From positions 372,001-436,000 of the forward strand of contig NZ_JACTAG010000002.1 of the NCBI RefSeq assembly GCF_014763045.1: 64,000 bases of DNA, given 5' to 3'. Made by a program: the position numbers and the translations under genes. Under the pieces are notes generated by a model. The model was not told where the DNA came from and made no database searches. It worked only from the letters and a program-made list of their open reading frames with translations. Positions 9,097 to 17,114 of the stretch are shown piece after piece. This DNA is from Sulfitobacter aestuariivivens. Its GTDB lineage: Bacteria > Pseudomonadota > Alphaproteobacteria > Rhodobacterales > Rhodobacteraceae. How positions within the stretch are numbered: the stretch's first letter is position 1; each line of letters opens with the position of its first letter.

Positions 9097-10301
9097 TCCG
9101 TGGCCCCGTTGATCAGCGCATTGGCGCGGCTGATCACCACATCCAAACCGTCCAGCAATCCATCCGCCCCGGCTTGTGACGGCTTGGACTGCGACGGCAG
9201 ATTGCGGATGGCGGTGACCATGGCCTCTGCCGTCATGCCATCGCGCGTCTCATCGAGCATGCGGACAAGACCCAGCCCTTCGGCACGGCTTGCGCGCAGC
9301 CATTGTTCAAGCCGTGGGACCGTGCGCGGCACGATCACGGCGCGCTTGTCAAAGGACAAGACCTCGCAGAATGTGTTGTAGCCCCCCATACAGATCACGC
9401 CCTCGGCCCCGGCAAAGAGCGCCTCGATCTTGCTGTCAAAGCCCGTGGCAGTGACCCGTCCATTAAGCTTTGCGACACGCGCATCAAAGGCGTCACGCAC
9501 TTCACCAGACAGGAAGGGACCATAGACCAGCACCGCATCGGGTTCGAGCGTGGGGTCCTTTTCATAGGCTTCAAGTGCCAGCGACACCATCGCGGCCCCA
9601 TCCCCGCCGCCGCCGGGAGTGATCAGCACATAGGGCGTCTCGGGCACGTCCGCCTCGTCCGTGACCTCACGTCGCAGATAGCCGGTCCAGTGCATTCGGT
9701 CGCGCACCGCCTGCGACAGGTTCAGCCCTTCGGTAGGGTCGTAGACATCGCGCACGCCATAAACCCAGATTTCGTCGTAGAACTTTTCTATGGCCGGGAT
9801 CGCACTCTTGCGCGCCCACTCGGCGGCCAGAACCTCGGGTTCGTCCAGCACATCCCGCAGGCCAAGTACGACTTTGGTGCGGCTGCGCAGGTGCAGCCAT
9901 TCCAGTGTCGGCAGCAGTTCGCCGCGAAACCCGGTGGCTTCCTTGTCGACGATCAGCAGATCGGGTTCGTATTGCTCGATAGCGGTCTGGATGATCCCGG
10001 CGCGCAGGGACGTTGTATCGTCGATGCCCATACCCAGCGTCTGGCTAACATAGGTTCCATCAGAAAGCTTGGTCACACCCGGCAGGCGAATGTGGTCGAC
10101 CCGTTCGGGGAAAGTGAAACGACCGGCGACAGGGGACCCGGTCAGGATAATTGCCGACGTGTCGGTGTCATCCTGTGTCAGAGCAGAGGCCAGAGCCCGG
10201 GAGCGGCGCAGATGCCCCAGCCCGAAGGTGTCGTGGCTATAAAACATGATCCGCCGCGAAGGCGACCCTGCCCGGTAATGCCGCGTGCTACTTTGTCCCA
10301 T
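9093..10301 (-). CDS. MurG-like glycosyltransferase family protein
   Basis: This 402-residue protein has the N-terminal motif SHDTFGLGHLRRSRALASAL, a nucleotide-sugar transferase signature of the MurG/UGT superfamily with the GHLRR loop. Its C-terminal half has VLITPGGGGDG, VICMGGYNTFCEVLSF and PRTVPRLEQWLRA, matching the donor-binding part. It begins 15 bp after the stop of the nucleotide-sugar dehydrogenase and overlaps the next gene by 4 bp. Related proteins are often annotated only as glycosyltransferase family protein. The acceptor is unknown. Confidence 0.85.
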   Translation of the reverse strand: MGQSSTRHYRAGSPSRRIMFYSHDTFGLGHLRRSRALASALTQDDTDTSAIILTGSPVAGRFTFPERVDHIRLPGVTKLSDGTYVSQTLGMGIDDTTSLRAGIIQTAIEQYEPDLLIVDKEATGFRGELLPTLEWLHLRSRTKVVLGLRDVLDEPEVLAAEWARKSAIPAIEKFYDEIWVYGVRDVYDPTEGLNLSQAVRDRMHWTGYLRREVTDEADVPETPYVLITPGGGGDGAAMVSLALEAYEKDPTLEPDAVLVYGPFLSGEVRDAFDARVAKLNGRVTATGFDSKIEALFAGAEGVICMGGYNTFCEVLSFDKRAVIVPRTVPRLEQWLRASRAEGLGLVRMLDETRDGMTAEAMVTAIRNLPSQSKPSQAGADGLLDGLDVVISRANALINGATE

Positions 10302-10316
10302 GCCAGCCCACCTGTC

Positions 10317-11597
10317 CTACAGCCTTAGATCGCTTTCCGCGCGGTCAAAGATTCCTTTGATGTCGTAGACAATCGCCCCCGGCTTGCCAAAGGCCCGCAC
10401 GGCCTGAGCACCCATGTCGACATATTCCCTGTGCCCTACCGCCACGACTATTGCATCATAGACACCTGCATTCGGCTGTGCTGTGGCGGTCACACCATGT
10501 TCGCCCTCAAGCCGCTCTGTGCCGACCCAAGGGTCATGCACCTCGACCTGGACGGCATAGTCGGACAGTTCTGCCACGATGTCGGCTACCCGAGAGTTGC
10601 GGGTGTCGGCGCAATTTTCCTTGAAGGTGTACCCCAGGATCAGAACACGTGCCCCGCCCACAGAGATGTCCCGTTTGAGCATCGCCTTGATCAGCGTTTG
10701 CGCCACATGGGCACCCATGTGGTCATTGATGCGCCGCCCGGCCAGAATGACCTCGGGGTGATAGCCCAGTTGCTCTGCCCGGTAGGTCAGATAGTAGGGA
10801 TCCACGCCGATGCAGTGACCACCGACAAGGCCGGGTTTGAAGGGCAGGAAATTCCACTTGGTGCCGGCGGCCTCAAGCACTTCGAGCGTATCAAGGCCAA
10901 GCCTGTCGAAAATCAGCGCAAACTCGTTGACGAGCGCGATGTTGAGGTCCCGCTGCGTGTTTTCGATTACCTTTGCTGCCTCTGCCGTCGCGATGGACGA
11001 TGCGCGGTGCAAACCTGTTTTGATGACGGGCGCATAAAGCGCCTCGACCCGGTCCAGTGTTTCGGCGTCCTGAGCGGCAATGATCTTGGTCACATTTTCC
11101 AGCGAATGTTCCGCATCGCCGGGGTTCACACGTTCGGGGCTGTAGGCAAGCTTGATCTGGCGACCAGCCTCAAGGCCGCTTCCGGCAGCAAGCGCCGGGC
11201 CGCAGACCTCTTCAGTGACGCCGGGGTAGACGGTGCTTTCCAACACGACCAGCGCGCCTTCGGTCAGATGCGGTGCGATGGTGGCGCAGGCCCCCAGCAC
11301 CGGTCCCAGATCAGGCGCCTTGGCGTCGGTGATCGGGGTCGGCACAGCAATGATGAAGACCGTGCACCCCGACAGGTCGGCGGGCGTGTGGGTAAAGTGC
11401 ATGGTGCTGGCTGAAACAGATGTGTCCGCCACCTCGCCATTGGGATCGTGCCCTGCTGTAAGCGCGGCAATTGTCGGGGCGTGGGTGTCGAGCCCGACAA
11501 CATCAAACCCGGCGCGCGACAGCGCAAGGGCAAGCGGCAGGCCAACATAGCCAAGCCCCAAGACGGCAATTCGCTCTGACGTGGCATCGGGTTGCAT
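10317..11597 (-). CDS. Nucleotide-sugar dehydrogenase (UDP-GlcNAc/GalNAc- or UDP-glucose-type)
   Basis: This 426-residue enzyme is the first gene of the operon. The N-terminal Rossmann fold reads VLGLGYVGLPLALALSRAGF. The central region carries ESTVYPGVTEE and the C-terminal part the catalytic cysteine loop GGHCIGVDPYYLTYRAEQLG, with TFKENCADTRNSR near the end. The long segment around that cysteine resembles the TviB/WbpO group, which oxidises C6 of UDP-N-acetylhexosamines, more than it does UDP-glucose dehydrogenase. This would supply a uronic acid for the polymer made by the transferases downstream. The exact substrate is inferred. Confidence 0.92.
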   Translation of the reverse strand: MQPDATSERIAVLGLGYVGLPLALALSRAGFDVVGLDTHAPTIAALTAGHDPNGEVADTSVSASTMHFTHTPADLSGCTVFIIAVPTPITDAKAPDLGPVLGACATIAPHLTEGALVVLESTVYPGVTEEVCGPALAAGSGLEAGRQIKLAYSPERVNPGDAEHSLENVTKIIAAQDAETLDRVEALYAPVIKTGLHRASSIATAEAAKVIENTQRDLNIALVNEFALIFDRLGLDTLEVLEAAGTKWNFLPFKPGLVGGHCIGVDPYYLTYRAEQLGYHPEVILAGRRINDHMGAHVAQTLIKAMLKRDISVGGARVLILGYTFKENCADTRNSRVADIVAELSDYAVQVEVHDPWVGTERLEGEHGVTATAQPNAGVYDAIVVAVGHREYVDMGAQAVRAFGKPGAIVYDIKGIFDRAESDLRL

Positions 11598-11795
11598 GGC
11601 GGGCGTTGTCCTTGAGAGGGGAACGTCGATATTACCCCTCTGGGGTCCGGACCGCTATGGCATAGATTTCCTGAAGGTGCAAAACGCACGTAGATGTCAG
11701 CACGCAAGAGCTCTCCTGTGGCGTGGCGGGAATTGCAATGGCTCTACCCCTTGTCTAGGCTGCGCGAGGACCGGTGCGGTCCAAGGGTGGGACTG
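11598..11795. promoter_or_regulatory. Divergent promoter region between the glycan operon and the mechanosensitive channel
   Basis: This 198-bp spacer lies between the minus-strand dehydrogenase start (11597) and the plus-strand channel start (11796), so it must hold promoters in both directions unless the upstream frame of the channel gene is used. No strong consensus hexamers or palindromes stand out. The assignment rests on gene orientation alone. Confidence 0.4.
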
Positions 11796-14234
11796 ATGCG
11801 ATTATTAATGGTGATCTGCCTGCTGGTCGGGCTTGCAGCAGCGGGGCAGTCTGGTCCTGCGCAGGCGCAAGGCCTGGGATCATTGCTGGCAAACTCATCA
11901 AAGCCGGACGCGCCCGAGACAGACACCATCGACGACATTCTGGACCGCGCAGCACAGCATGGCGTCGGAGTTATCGTGATCGACAGCGATGGCAACGTGA
12001 TCTCGCAGCCCGCCATGCCAGAAGAAACGCCGCATGCCGATGCCGCACCCGAACAATCGCCCCTGATGGTCTTGCAGGACCGCGCCGTCAGCTTTCGCAG
12101 CGCGTTGATCGAACGTCTGCTGCAACTGCCTGCCGCTTTCAATGAGGTCGCCTATATTCTGCGAGCGGCAAGCCCGGATGGTACATTGTGGGCCTTTGGA
12201 AAAACGCTGCTGCTGAGCCTGCTTTTACTTGCAATCGGATCGCTTGTGGAAAGCAAGATCTTTGGCAAGAGGATCATGAAAGGAGCGGTAACCCGGCGGA
12301 TCAAGGACAATCCGCAAGGCTACATCGAAAAGATGCCCTTTCTGGTGTTCCGGTTTGTTACCGGCGTGGTCGGCATACTGGTGTCGATGGTCGTTGCCTA
12401 TGCGCTGGGTTTTATCATCTTTGGTCCGTTGACCGACACGGCTATTCAGTTCACCGCAACCCTGATCAACATCGGCTATTTCTGTTGCCGCTTTGTCGCC
12501 GGCCTGTGGCGCATGATCCTGTCGCCGTTCCTTGAACAATACCGCATTCCGGCCCTTGCGAACGCCGAAGCACTGCGGCTGCATCGCTGGTTGTGGATGA
12601 TGGCCACCTTCGACATCTGCGCGATCCTTTTCGGCATCTGGATCGGCGAACTTGGGCTGAACTACGAGGTCTACGCATTCCTTGCTTCGATGCTGTCGGC
12701 CCTCATTGTCTTGCTCAATATCCTTCTGGTTCTTGTCAATCGTCGCGCGATCACGCGCGCCCTGCGTAACGGCAAGCCGCTTGAGGAATGTTCCATGGTG
12801 GTTCGCGTTTTGTGCAAGGTCTGGGCGCCGGTCGTCATCCTCTATGTGATCTTTGCCTGGTTCGAACTGACCTATGATCTGGTGTTGGGCAATCCGTCCG
12901 CGATCCCGCTGATTGCGGGGGCCTACGGAATCCTGATCACCATCATCGTGGTCTATGGGCTGTTCAACTACTTCATCGAACGCAGCTTTGCCCGGGCCAG
13001 CGCCATGCGCCGATTGAACGCGCTGAACGAGGAAGAAGAGGCCGAGGCCGCCGCCCTGGCCGAGGCGCGCGCCGCCCACGAAATCGAAGACGCCGCCCGC
13101 ATAGAAGAAGATCTTGAACGCACCCGCGAAGAGGCTGCCGAAGAAGAGGCCCGCGCTGTTGCCCTTGGTCCGCGACGCCAATTGAACACCTTCGAGGAAC
13201 TGGCCCGTCGAGTGGCCGGCATCATTGCCTTTGTTGCGGGCGCCTATGCGTTTTTCTACATCTGGGACAATGACGGCGCCGAGATGGTGGAAAGCTATGC
13301 CGACAGGCTGCTGGATATCATGGTCATCATCTTCATCGGCTATGTGGTCTACCACGCCTTCCGCATCTGGATCGACAGCAAGATCGAAGAGGAATCCGGC
13401 GACATTGAAGAGGCGGAACTGGGCGACGAGGGCGGTGGGTCTTCAGCCTCGCGGCTGGCGACGCTGCTACCGCTGTTTCGCAACTTCATGCTGATTGTGG
13501 TGGTCGTGACCATCCTTCTCATTGTGCTGATGGAGGTTGGCGTCAACGTCGGACCGCTTTTTGCCGGTGCCGGTATCGTTGGTATCGCTATCGGTTTTGG
13601 ATCGCAGGCACTTGTGCGCGATGTCTTTGCGGGGGCGTTTTTCCTGTTCGATGACGCCTTCCGCAAGGGCGAATATCTGGATGTTGGCAACGTGAAAGGC
13701 ACGGTTGAAAAGATCTCCGTTCGGTCCTTCCAGCTGCGCCATCATTTGGGCGCGCTGCATACCATTCCGTTTGGCGAGTTGCAGGTCATCACCAACTATT
13801 CGCGCGATTGGGTGATGATGAAACTGCCCCTTCGGGTGACATATGACACCGACGTGGAAAAGGTCCGCAAACTGATCAAGAAGCTGGGCGTTGACCTGCT
13901 GGATGACCCGGTGATCGGCGAGAATTTCATCCAGCCGCTCAAATCGCAGGGCGTAATCGAAATGCAGGACAGTGCGATGATCATCCGGGTCAAATTCATG
14001 ACCAAGCCCGGGGATCAATGGCTGGTACGCAAGAGGGTGTATGAAGAGATCCGCGTGCTCTTTGAGCGCGAGGGCATCAAGTTCGCGCACCGCGAGGTGA
14101 CCGTGCGGCTTGCTGGTGACAAAGTCGATGAATTGACCGAAGAACAAAAGCGCGACATCGCGGCCGCCGCGCACGCATCCTTGGAAGAGGATGATCTTGA
14201 TGGGGGGCAGGACGGGGGCGGCGACGACCGGTGA
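11796..14234 (+). CDS. Large mechanosensitive ion channel, MscS family
   Basis: This 812-residue membrane protein begins at 11796, chosen because it creates a clear signal peptide (MRLLMVICLLVGLAAAGQSG, cleavage near AQA). The frame is also open upstream to 11694. A periplasmic N-terminal region is followed by many membrane segments and then a highly acidic, Glu/Ala-rich predicted coiled coil at about residues 410-465. The MscS core follows: a pore helix with GAGIVGIAIGFGSQALVRDV (about 586-605), then the beta domain around PFGELQVITNYSRDW. The C terminus is acidic. It should gate ion or osmolyte release under membrane tension. The acidic coiled coil between membrane bundles is unusual and may sense ionic strength or bind partners. 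Confidence 0.92.
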   Translation: MRLLMVICLLVGLAAAGQSGPAQAQGLGSLLANSSKPDAPETDTIDDILDRAAQHGVGVIVIDSDGNVISQPAMPEETPHADAAPEQSPLMVLQDRAVSFRSALIERLLQLPAAFNEVAYILRAASPDGTLWAFGKTLLLSLLLLAIGSLVESKIFGKRIMKGAVTRRIKDNPQGYIEKMPFLVFRFVTGVVGILVSMVVAYALGFIIFGPLTDTAIQFTATLINIGYFCCRFVAGLWRMILSPFLEQYRIPALANAEALRLHRWLWMMATFDICAILFGIWIGELGLNYEVYAFLASMLSALIVLLNILLVLVNRRAITRALRNGKPLEECSMVVRVLCKVWAPVVILYVIFAWFELTYDLVLGNPSAIPLIAGAYGILITIIVVYGLFNYFIERSFARASAMRRLNALNEEEEAEAAALAEARAAHEIEDAARIEEDLERTREEAAEEEARAVALGPRRQLNTFEELARRVAGIIAFVAGAYAFFYIWDNDGAEMVESYADRLLDIMVIIFIGYVVYHAFRIWIDSKIEEESGDIEEAELGDEGGGSSASRLATLLPLFRNFMLIVVVVTILLIVLMEVGVNVGPLFAGAGIVGIAIGFGSQALVRDVFAGAFFLFDDAFRKGEYLDVGNVKGTVEKISVRSFQLRHHLGALHTIPFGELQVITNYSRDWVMMKLPLRVTYDTDVEKVRKLIKKLGVDLLDDPVIGENFIQPLKSQGVIEMQDSAMIIRVKFMTKPGDQWLVRKRVYEEIRVLFEREGIKFAHREVTVRLAGDKVDELTEEQKRDIAAAAHASLEEDDLDGGQDGGGDDR

Positions 14235-14369
14235 TCCCTGCCCGTTTTGATCAGCGCCATAACAACTCGTGAATTGCCCCATCGGCTCAATTCCGGCATA
14301 CTCCGCCACACATACAAATTAGGACCAGCAAGGGGCAAACCCATCGGTCTGACAGGCAAAGGCAGTGAT

Positions 14370-14738
14370 ATGTTCAGAACATGCATCTTCTGTTTGGCCG
14401 CGCTTTCATTGGCGGCCTGTGGCGGGGGCAACCGGACGTCCGGCGGTTCGAGTTACGGCGGCTACAATCCGCAGCCGGTCCTCTTTGCCACCGGGCCGAT
14501 TTACAAGGCGTGTCAGCAAGACAGGCGCAAGGCAGCGAGCCGATCACGCTGTGGCTGTGTCCAGGCGGTTGCAGATCAGTCGCTTTCCAGCGCCGATCAA
14601 AAGCGCGGGGCGAAGTATTTCAAGGATCCTGGAAAGCTGCAGGAAGTCCGTCAATCGGACAATGCGGGCAATGAACGGTTCTGGAAAGCGTGGAAAGCCT
14701 ACGGTCAGACCGCAGCGGCACTGTGCCGCGACAGCTGA
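14370..14738 (+). CDS. Small lipoprotein, conserved in Rhodobacteraceae, function unknown
   Basis: This 122-residue protein has a classic lipobox (FCLAALSLAACGGG, lipidated Cys near residue 17) followed by a Gly/Ser linker. The start at 14370 gives a proper signal peptide; the longer frame from 14247 does not. The mature part has several cysteines (YKACQQDRR and SRCGCVQAV) and ends in a tryptophan-rich FWKAWKAYG segment. Relatives have been given the unsupported name arginine transporter, and nothing in this sequence indicates transport. It converges with the phosphatase gene, whose stop is 8 bp away. Confidence 0.8.
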   Translation: MFRTCIFCLAALSLAACGGGNRTSGGSSYGGYNPQPVLFATGPIYKACQQDRRKAASRSRCGCVQAVADQSLSSADQKRGAKYFKDPGKLQEVRQSDNAGNERFWKAWKAYGQTAAALCRDS

Positions 14739-14746
14739 GCGACTGA

Positions 14747-15211
14747 TCAGGTCTTGTCTGTTTCGACAGGCGGGCCAAAGCGTGACACCAGACGCGCCAC
14801 GATCTGGTCACGTGCTGCACGAAATTGCGTGAGCTTGGCTTCGCGTGTTTCCCCCAAGCCAGTGGGGTCGAGGATCGGCCAGTATTCAACCTCAAGCGCG
14901 TGTAGTCTTGTCAGTTCCAGCGCACGCCGCTGGCTGGCGGGCGACAAGGCAATGACCAGATCAAAGGATCCCAGGTCATCGCCCCAATCCTCCATCTCGT
15001 CAAAGCTGCGTACCCGATGGCGCGATAATTCCACATCCATCTCTGCAGAGACAGAGATCGAAAAACCGTTGATCTCAAGATCGCTTTTTACACCTGCTGA
15101 CTGCACGTATGTGCCGGTGCCATAGAACTTTTTCATGATCCCTTCAGCCATCGGGGACCGTACCGCATTGTGGTCACAGCAAAAGAGAACGGATTGCGGC
15201 AGTTCGGTCAC
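14747..15211 (-). CDS. Low-molecular-weight protein-tyrosine phosphatase family protein
   Basis: This 154-residue protein has the P-loop CDHNAVRS (Cys12-x5-Arg18-Ser19) and a downstream WPILDPTG aspartate loop, matching the low-molecular-weight phosphatase / arsenate-reductase superfamily. It starts 1 bp after the UPF0262 stop in the conserved hisD-UPF0262-phosphatase cluster of Rhodobacteraceae. In many relatives infA and maf follow. Here the cluster ends with the phosphatase, so that synteny is broken at this point. Confidence 0.9.
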   Translation of the reverse strand: MTELPQSVLFCCDHNAVRSPMAEGIMKKFYGTGTYVQSAGVKSDLEINGFSISVSAEMDVELSRHRVRSFDEMEDWGDDLGSFDLVIALSPASQRRALELTRLHALEVEYWPILDPTGLGETREAKLTQFRAARDQIVARLVSRFGPPVETDKT

Positions 15212-15212
15212 G

Positions 15213-15692
15213 TCACCCCCCGAAATGCAGAACGCAGATCAAGGTGAAAAGGCGGCGCGCAGTGTCTACATCAATCTCGGCCTTGCCTTCCAGGCGTTCC
15301 TGCAACACACGGCTGCCTTCGTTGTGGATACCACGGCGGGCCATGTCGATGGTTTCGATCTGGCTGGGCGGCAGTTTCTTGACCGCTTCGAAATAGCTTT
15401 CGCAGATCTGGAAGTAGTCTTTTACCACCTGCCGGAAGGGTCCCAGCGAAAGGTGAAACTCAGCTGCCTTTTCGGCGTCTTCAGTGTTGACGTCAAAGAC
15501 CAGCCGCTTGTCGCGGATGGACAGGCCCAGATGATATGGACCATCGGGAACCGGACGGTCATCGCGTGCGGGCAACACAAAGGTGTTGTCCTCCAAAAGA
15601 TCGAACATCGCGACTTTGCGCTCCTGCTCGATCTCCGGCGTGGGGGGCGGCAGATTGGCGTCATCAATGGCGATGTGGGTGATGCGGGACAT
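15213..15692 (-). CDS. UPF0262 family protein
   Basis: This 159-residue cytoplasmic protein matches UPF0262 across its length: MSRITHIAIDD at the start, FDLLEDNTFVLP and GPYHLGLSIRDKRLVFDV in the middle, and DTARRLFTLICVLHF at the end. The family is largely alphaproteobacterial and its function is unknown. It is sandwiched between hisD and the low-molecular-weight phosphatase, spacing 65 bp and 1 bp, and is probably cotranscribed with them. Confidence 0.95.
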   Translation of the reverse strand: MSRITHIAIDDANLPPPTPEIEQERKVAMFDLLEDNTFVLPARDDRPVPDGPYHLGLSIRDKRLVFDVNTEDAEKAAEFHLSLGPFRQVVKDYFQICESYFEAVKKLPPSQIETIDMARRGIHNEGSRVLQERLEGKAEIDVDTARRLFTLICVLHFGG

Positions 15693-15757
15693 CGGATTTA
15701 CTCGTCTGGGCGGCGGGGTTGAAGATGCTTAGACGCTTGCGGGGACCGGGGCAACGC

Positions 15758-17059
15758 CTAGTCGTTGAGTTTGCGCAGACGCGCCGTGACGGAAAGACCG
15801 TGCGCCTGCAGGCTTTCCGAACTTGCCAGCCGCTCTGCCGCCGGCCCAATGGCGCGCAATGCGGCAGGCGTCATGCGCGCCAATGTCGTCCGCTTCATGA
15901 AATCAAGCACCGAGAGGCCCGATGAAAACCGCGCGGACCGCGCGGTGGGCAGCACATGGTTCGGGCCGCCGACGTAATCGCCAATCGCCTCCGGTGTCCA
16001 CTGCCCCAGAAAAATCGCGCCGGCATGGGTGATCTGTGCGCTCAGCGCATCGGGATCAGCCACGCAAAGCTCCAGATGCTCAGGTGCGATGCGATTGGAC
16101 AGCGCGGCGGCGGTATCAAGATCCGGCACGGTGATCACTGCCCCGAAATCACGCCAGCTTGCCCCCGCGATCGCGCGCCGCTCAAGCGTCAGAAGATGCC
16201 GGTCGACCGCGTCGCTTACAGCCTGCGCAAACCCGGCATCCGTTGTCATCAGGATGGATTGTGCGCTTTCGTCATGCTCAGCCTGGCTCAGCAGATCAAG
16301 CGCAATGAAGTCCGGATCGTTGTCAGCATCCGCAATGACCAGAATTTCCGACGGGCCCGCGATCATATCGATGCCGACCTTGCCAAAGACCCGCCGCTTG
16401 GCGGCAGCTACAAAGGCGTTGCCGGGGCCGGTGATCTTGTCGACCGGCGCAATCGTGTCCGTGCCATACGCCAATGCGGCCACAGCCTGCGCCCCGCCAA
16501 TGCGGTAGATCTCGTCAACACCGGAAATCTGTGCCGCCAACAGCACAAGCGGATTGAGCACACCATCCGGTGTCGGCACCACCATGGCCAAGCGCGCAAC
16601 CCCTGCCACCTTGGCCGGGATCGCATTCATCAAAACGGAGCTGGGATAGCTCGCCAGCCCCCCCGGTACGTAGAGGCCTGCCGCTGAAACGGGTGTCCAG
16701 CGCCAGCCTAATTCCGCCCCGCTGTCATCAACCCAGGTGGCGTCTTCCGGCCGCTGTCTGTCATGATAGGCGCGAATGCGATTTGCCGCCAATTCAAGCG
16801 CCGCGCGATCCTCCTCCGACACCTGATCTATCGCCTGCGCGATGTCATCGGTTGAAATGCGCAGTCTTTCCGCCGTCAGTGTGATCCGGTCGAACTTCTC
16901 TGTCAGCGCAATCACGGCGGCATCGCCCCTTGCCCGCACATCGGCGATGATATCTGCCACCGTCGCATCCACATCCGGACTGTCTTCGCGTTTGGCCGAC
17001 AAAAGCGCGTTGAAGGCGGCCTCGAAATCGGCTTGGCTGGCATCAAGGAACTGGGGCAT
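15758..17059 (-). CDS. hisD: Histidinol dehydrogenase
   Basis: This 433-residue enzyme catalyses the final two oxidations of histidine synthesis (histidinol to histidine, NAD and zinc dependent). Zinc and catalytic motifs visible are LLSQAEHDESAQ (Gln and His ligands), RIAPEHLELCV and DYVGGPNHVLPT. The start at 17059 (MPQFLDASQADFE) is preferred to an in-frame extension to 17113 because it gives the normal family length. The gene is divergent from the amidase, with 55 bp between starts. Confidence 0.97.
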   Translation of the reverse strand: MPQFLDASQADFEAAFNALLSAKREDSPDVDATVADIIADVRARGDAAVIALTEKFDRITLTAERLRISTDDIAQAIDQVSEEDRAALELAANRIRAYHDRQRPEDATWVDDSGAELGWRWTPVSAAGLYVPGGLASYPSSVLMNAIPAKVAGVARLAMVVPTPDGVLNPLVLLAAQISGVDEIYRIGGAQAVAALAYGTDTIAPVDKITGPGNAFVAAAKRRVFGKVGIDMIAGPSEILVIADADNDPDFIALDLLSQAEHDESAQSILMTTDAGFAQAVSDAVDRHLLTLERRAIAGASWRDFGAVITVPDLDTAAALSNRIAPEHLELCVADPDALSAQITHAGAIFLGQWTPEAIGDYVGGPNHVLPTARSARFSSGLSVLDFMKRTTLARMTPAALRAIGPAAERLASSESLQAHGLSVTARLRKLND

Positions 17060-17114
17060 CGGGAAATCCTTTGGGGTTGCCGGGTGCATAGACCGACGAC
17101 GCGGGAGCCTCAAG

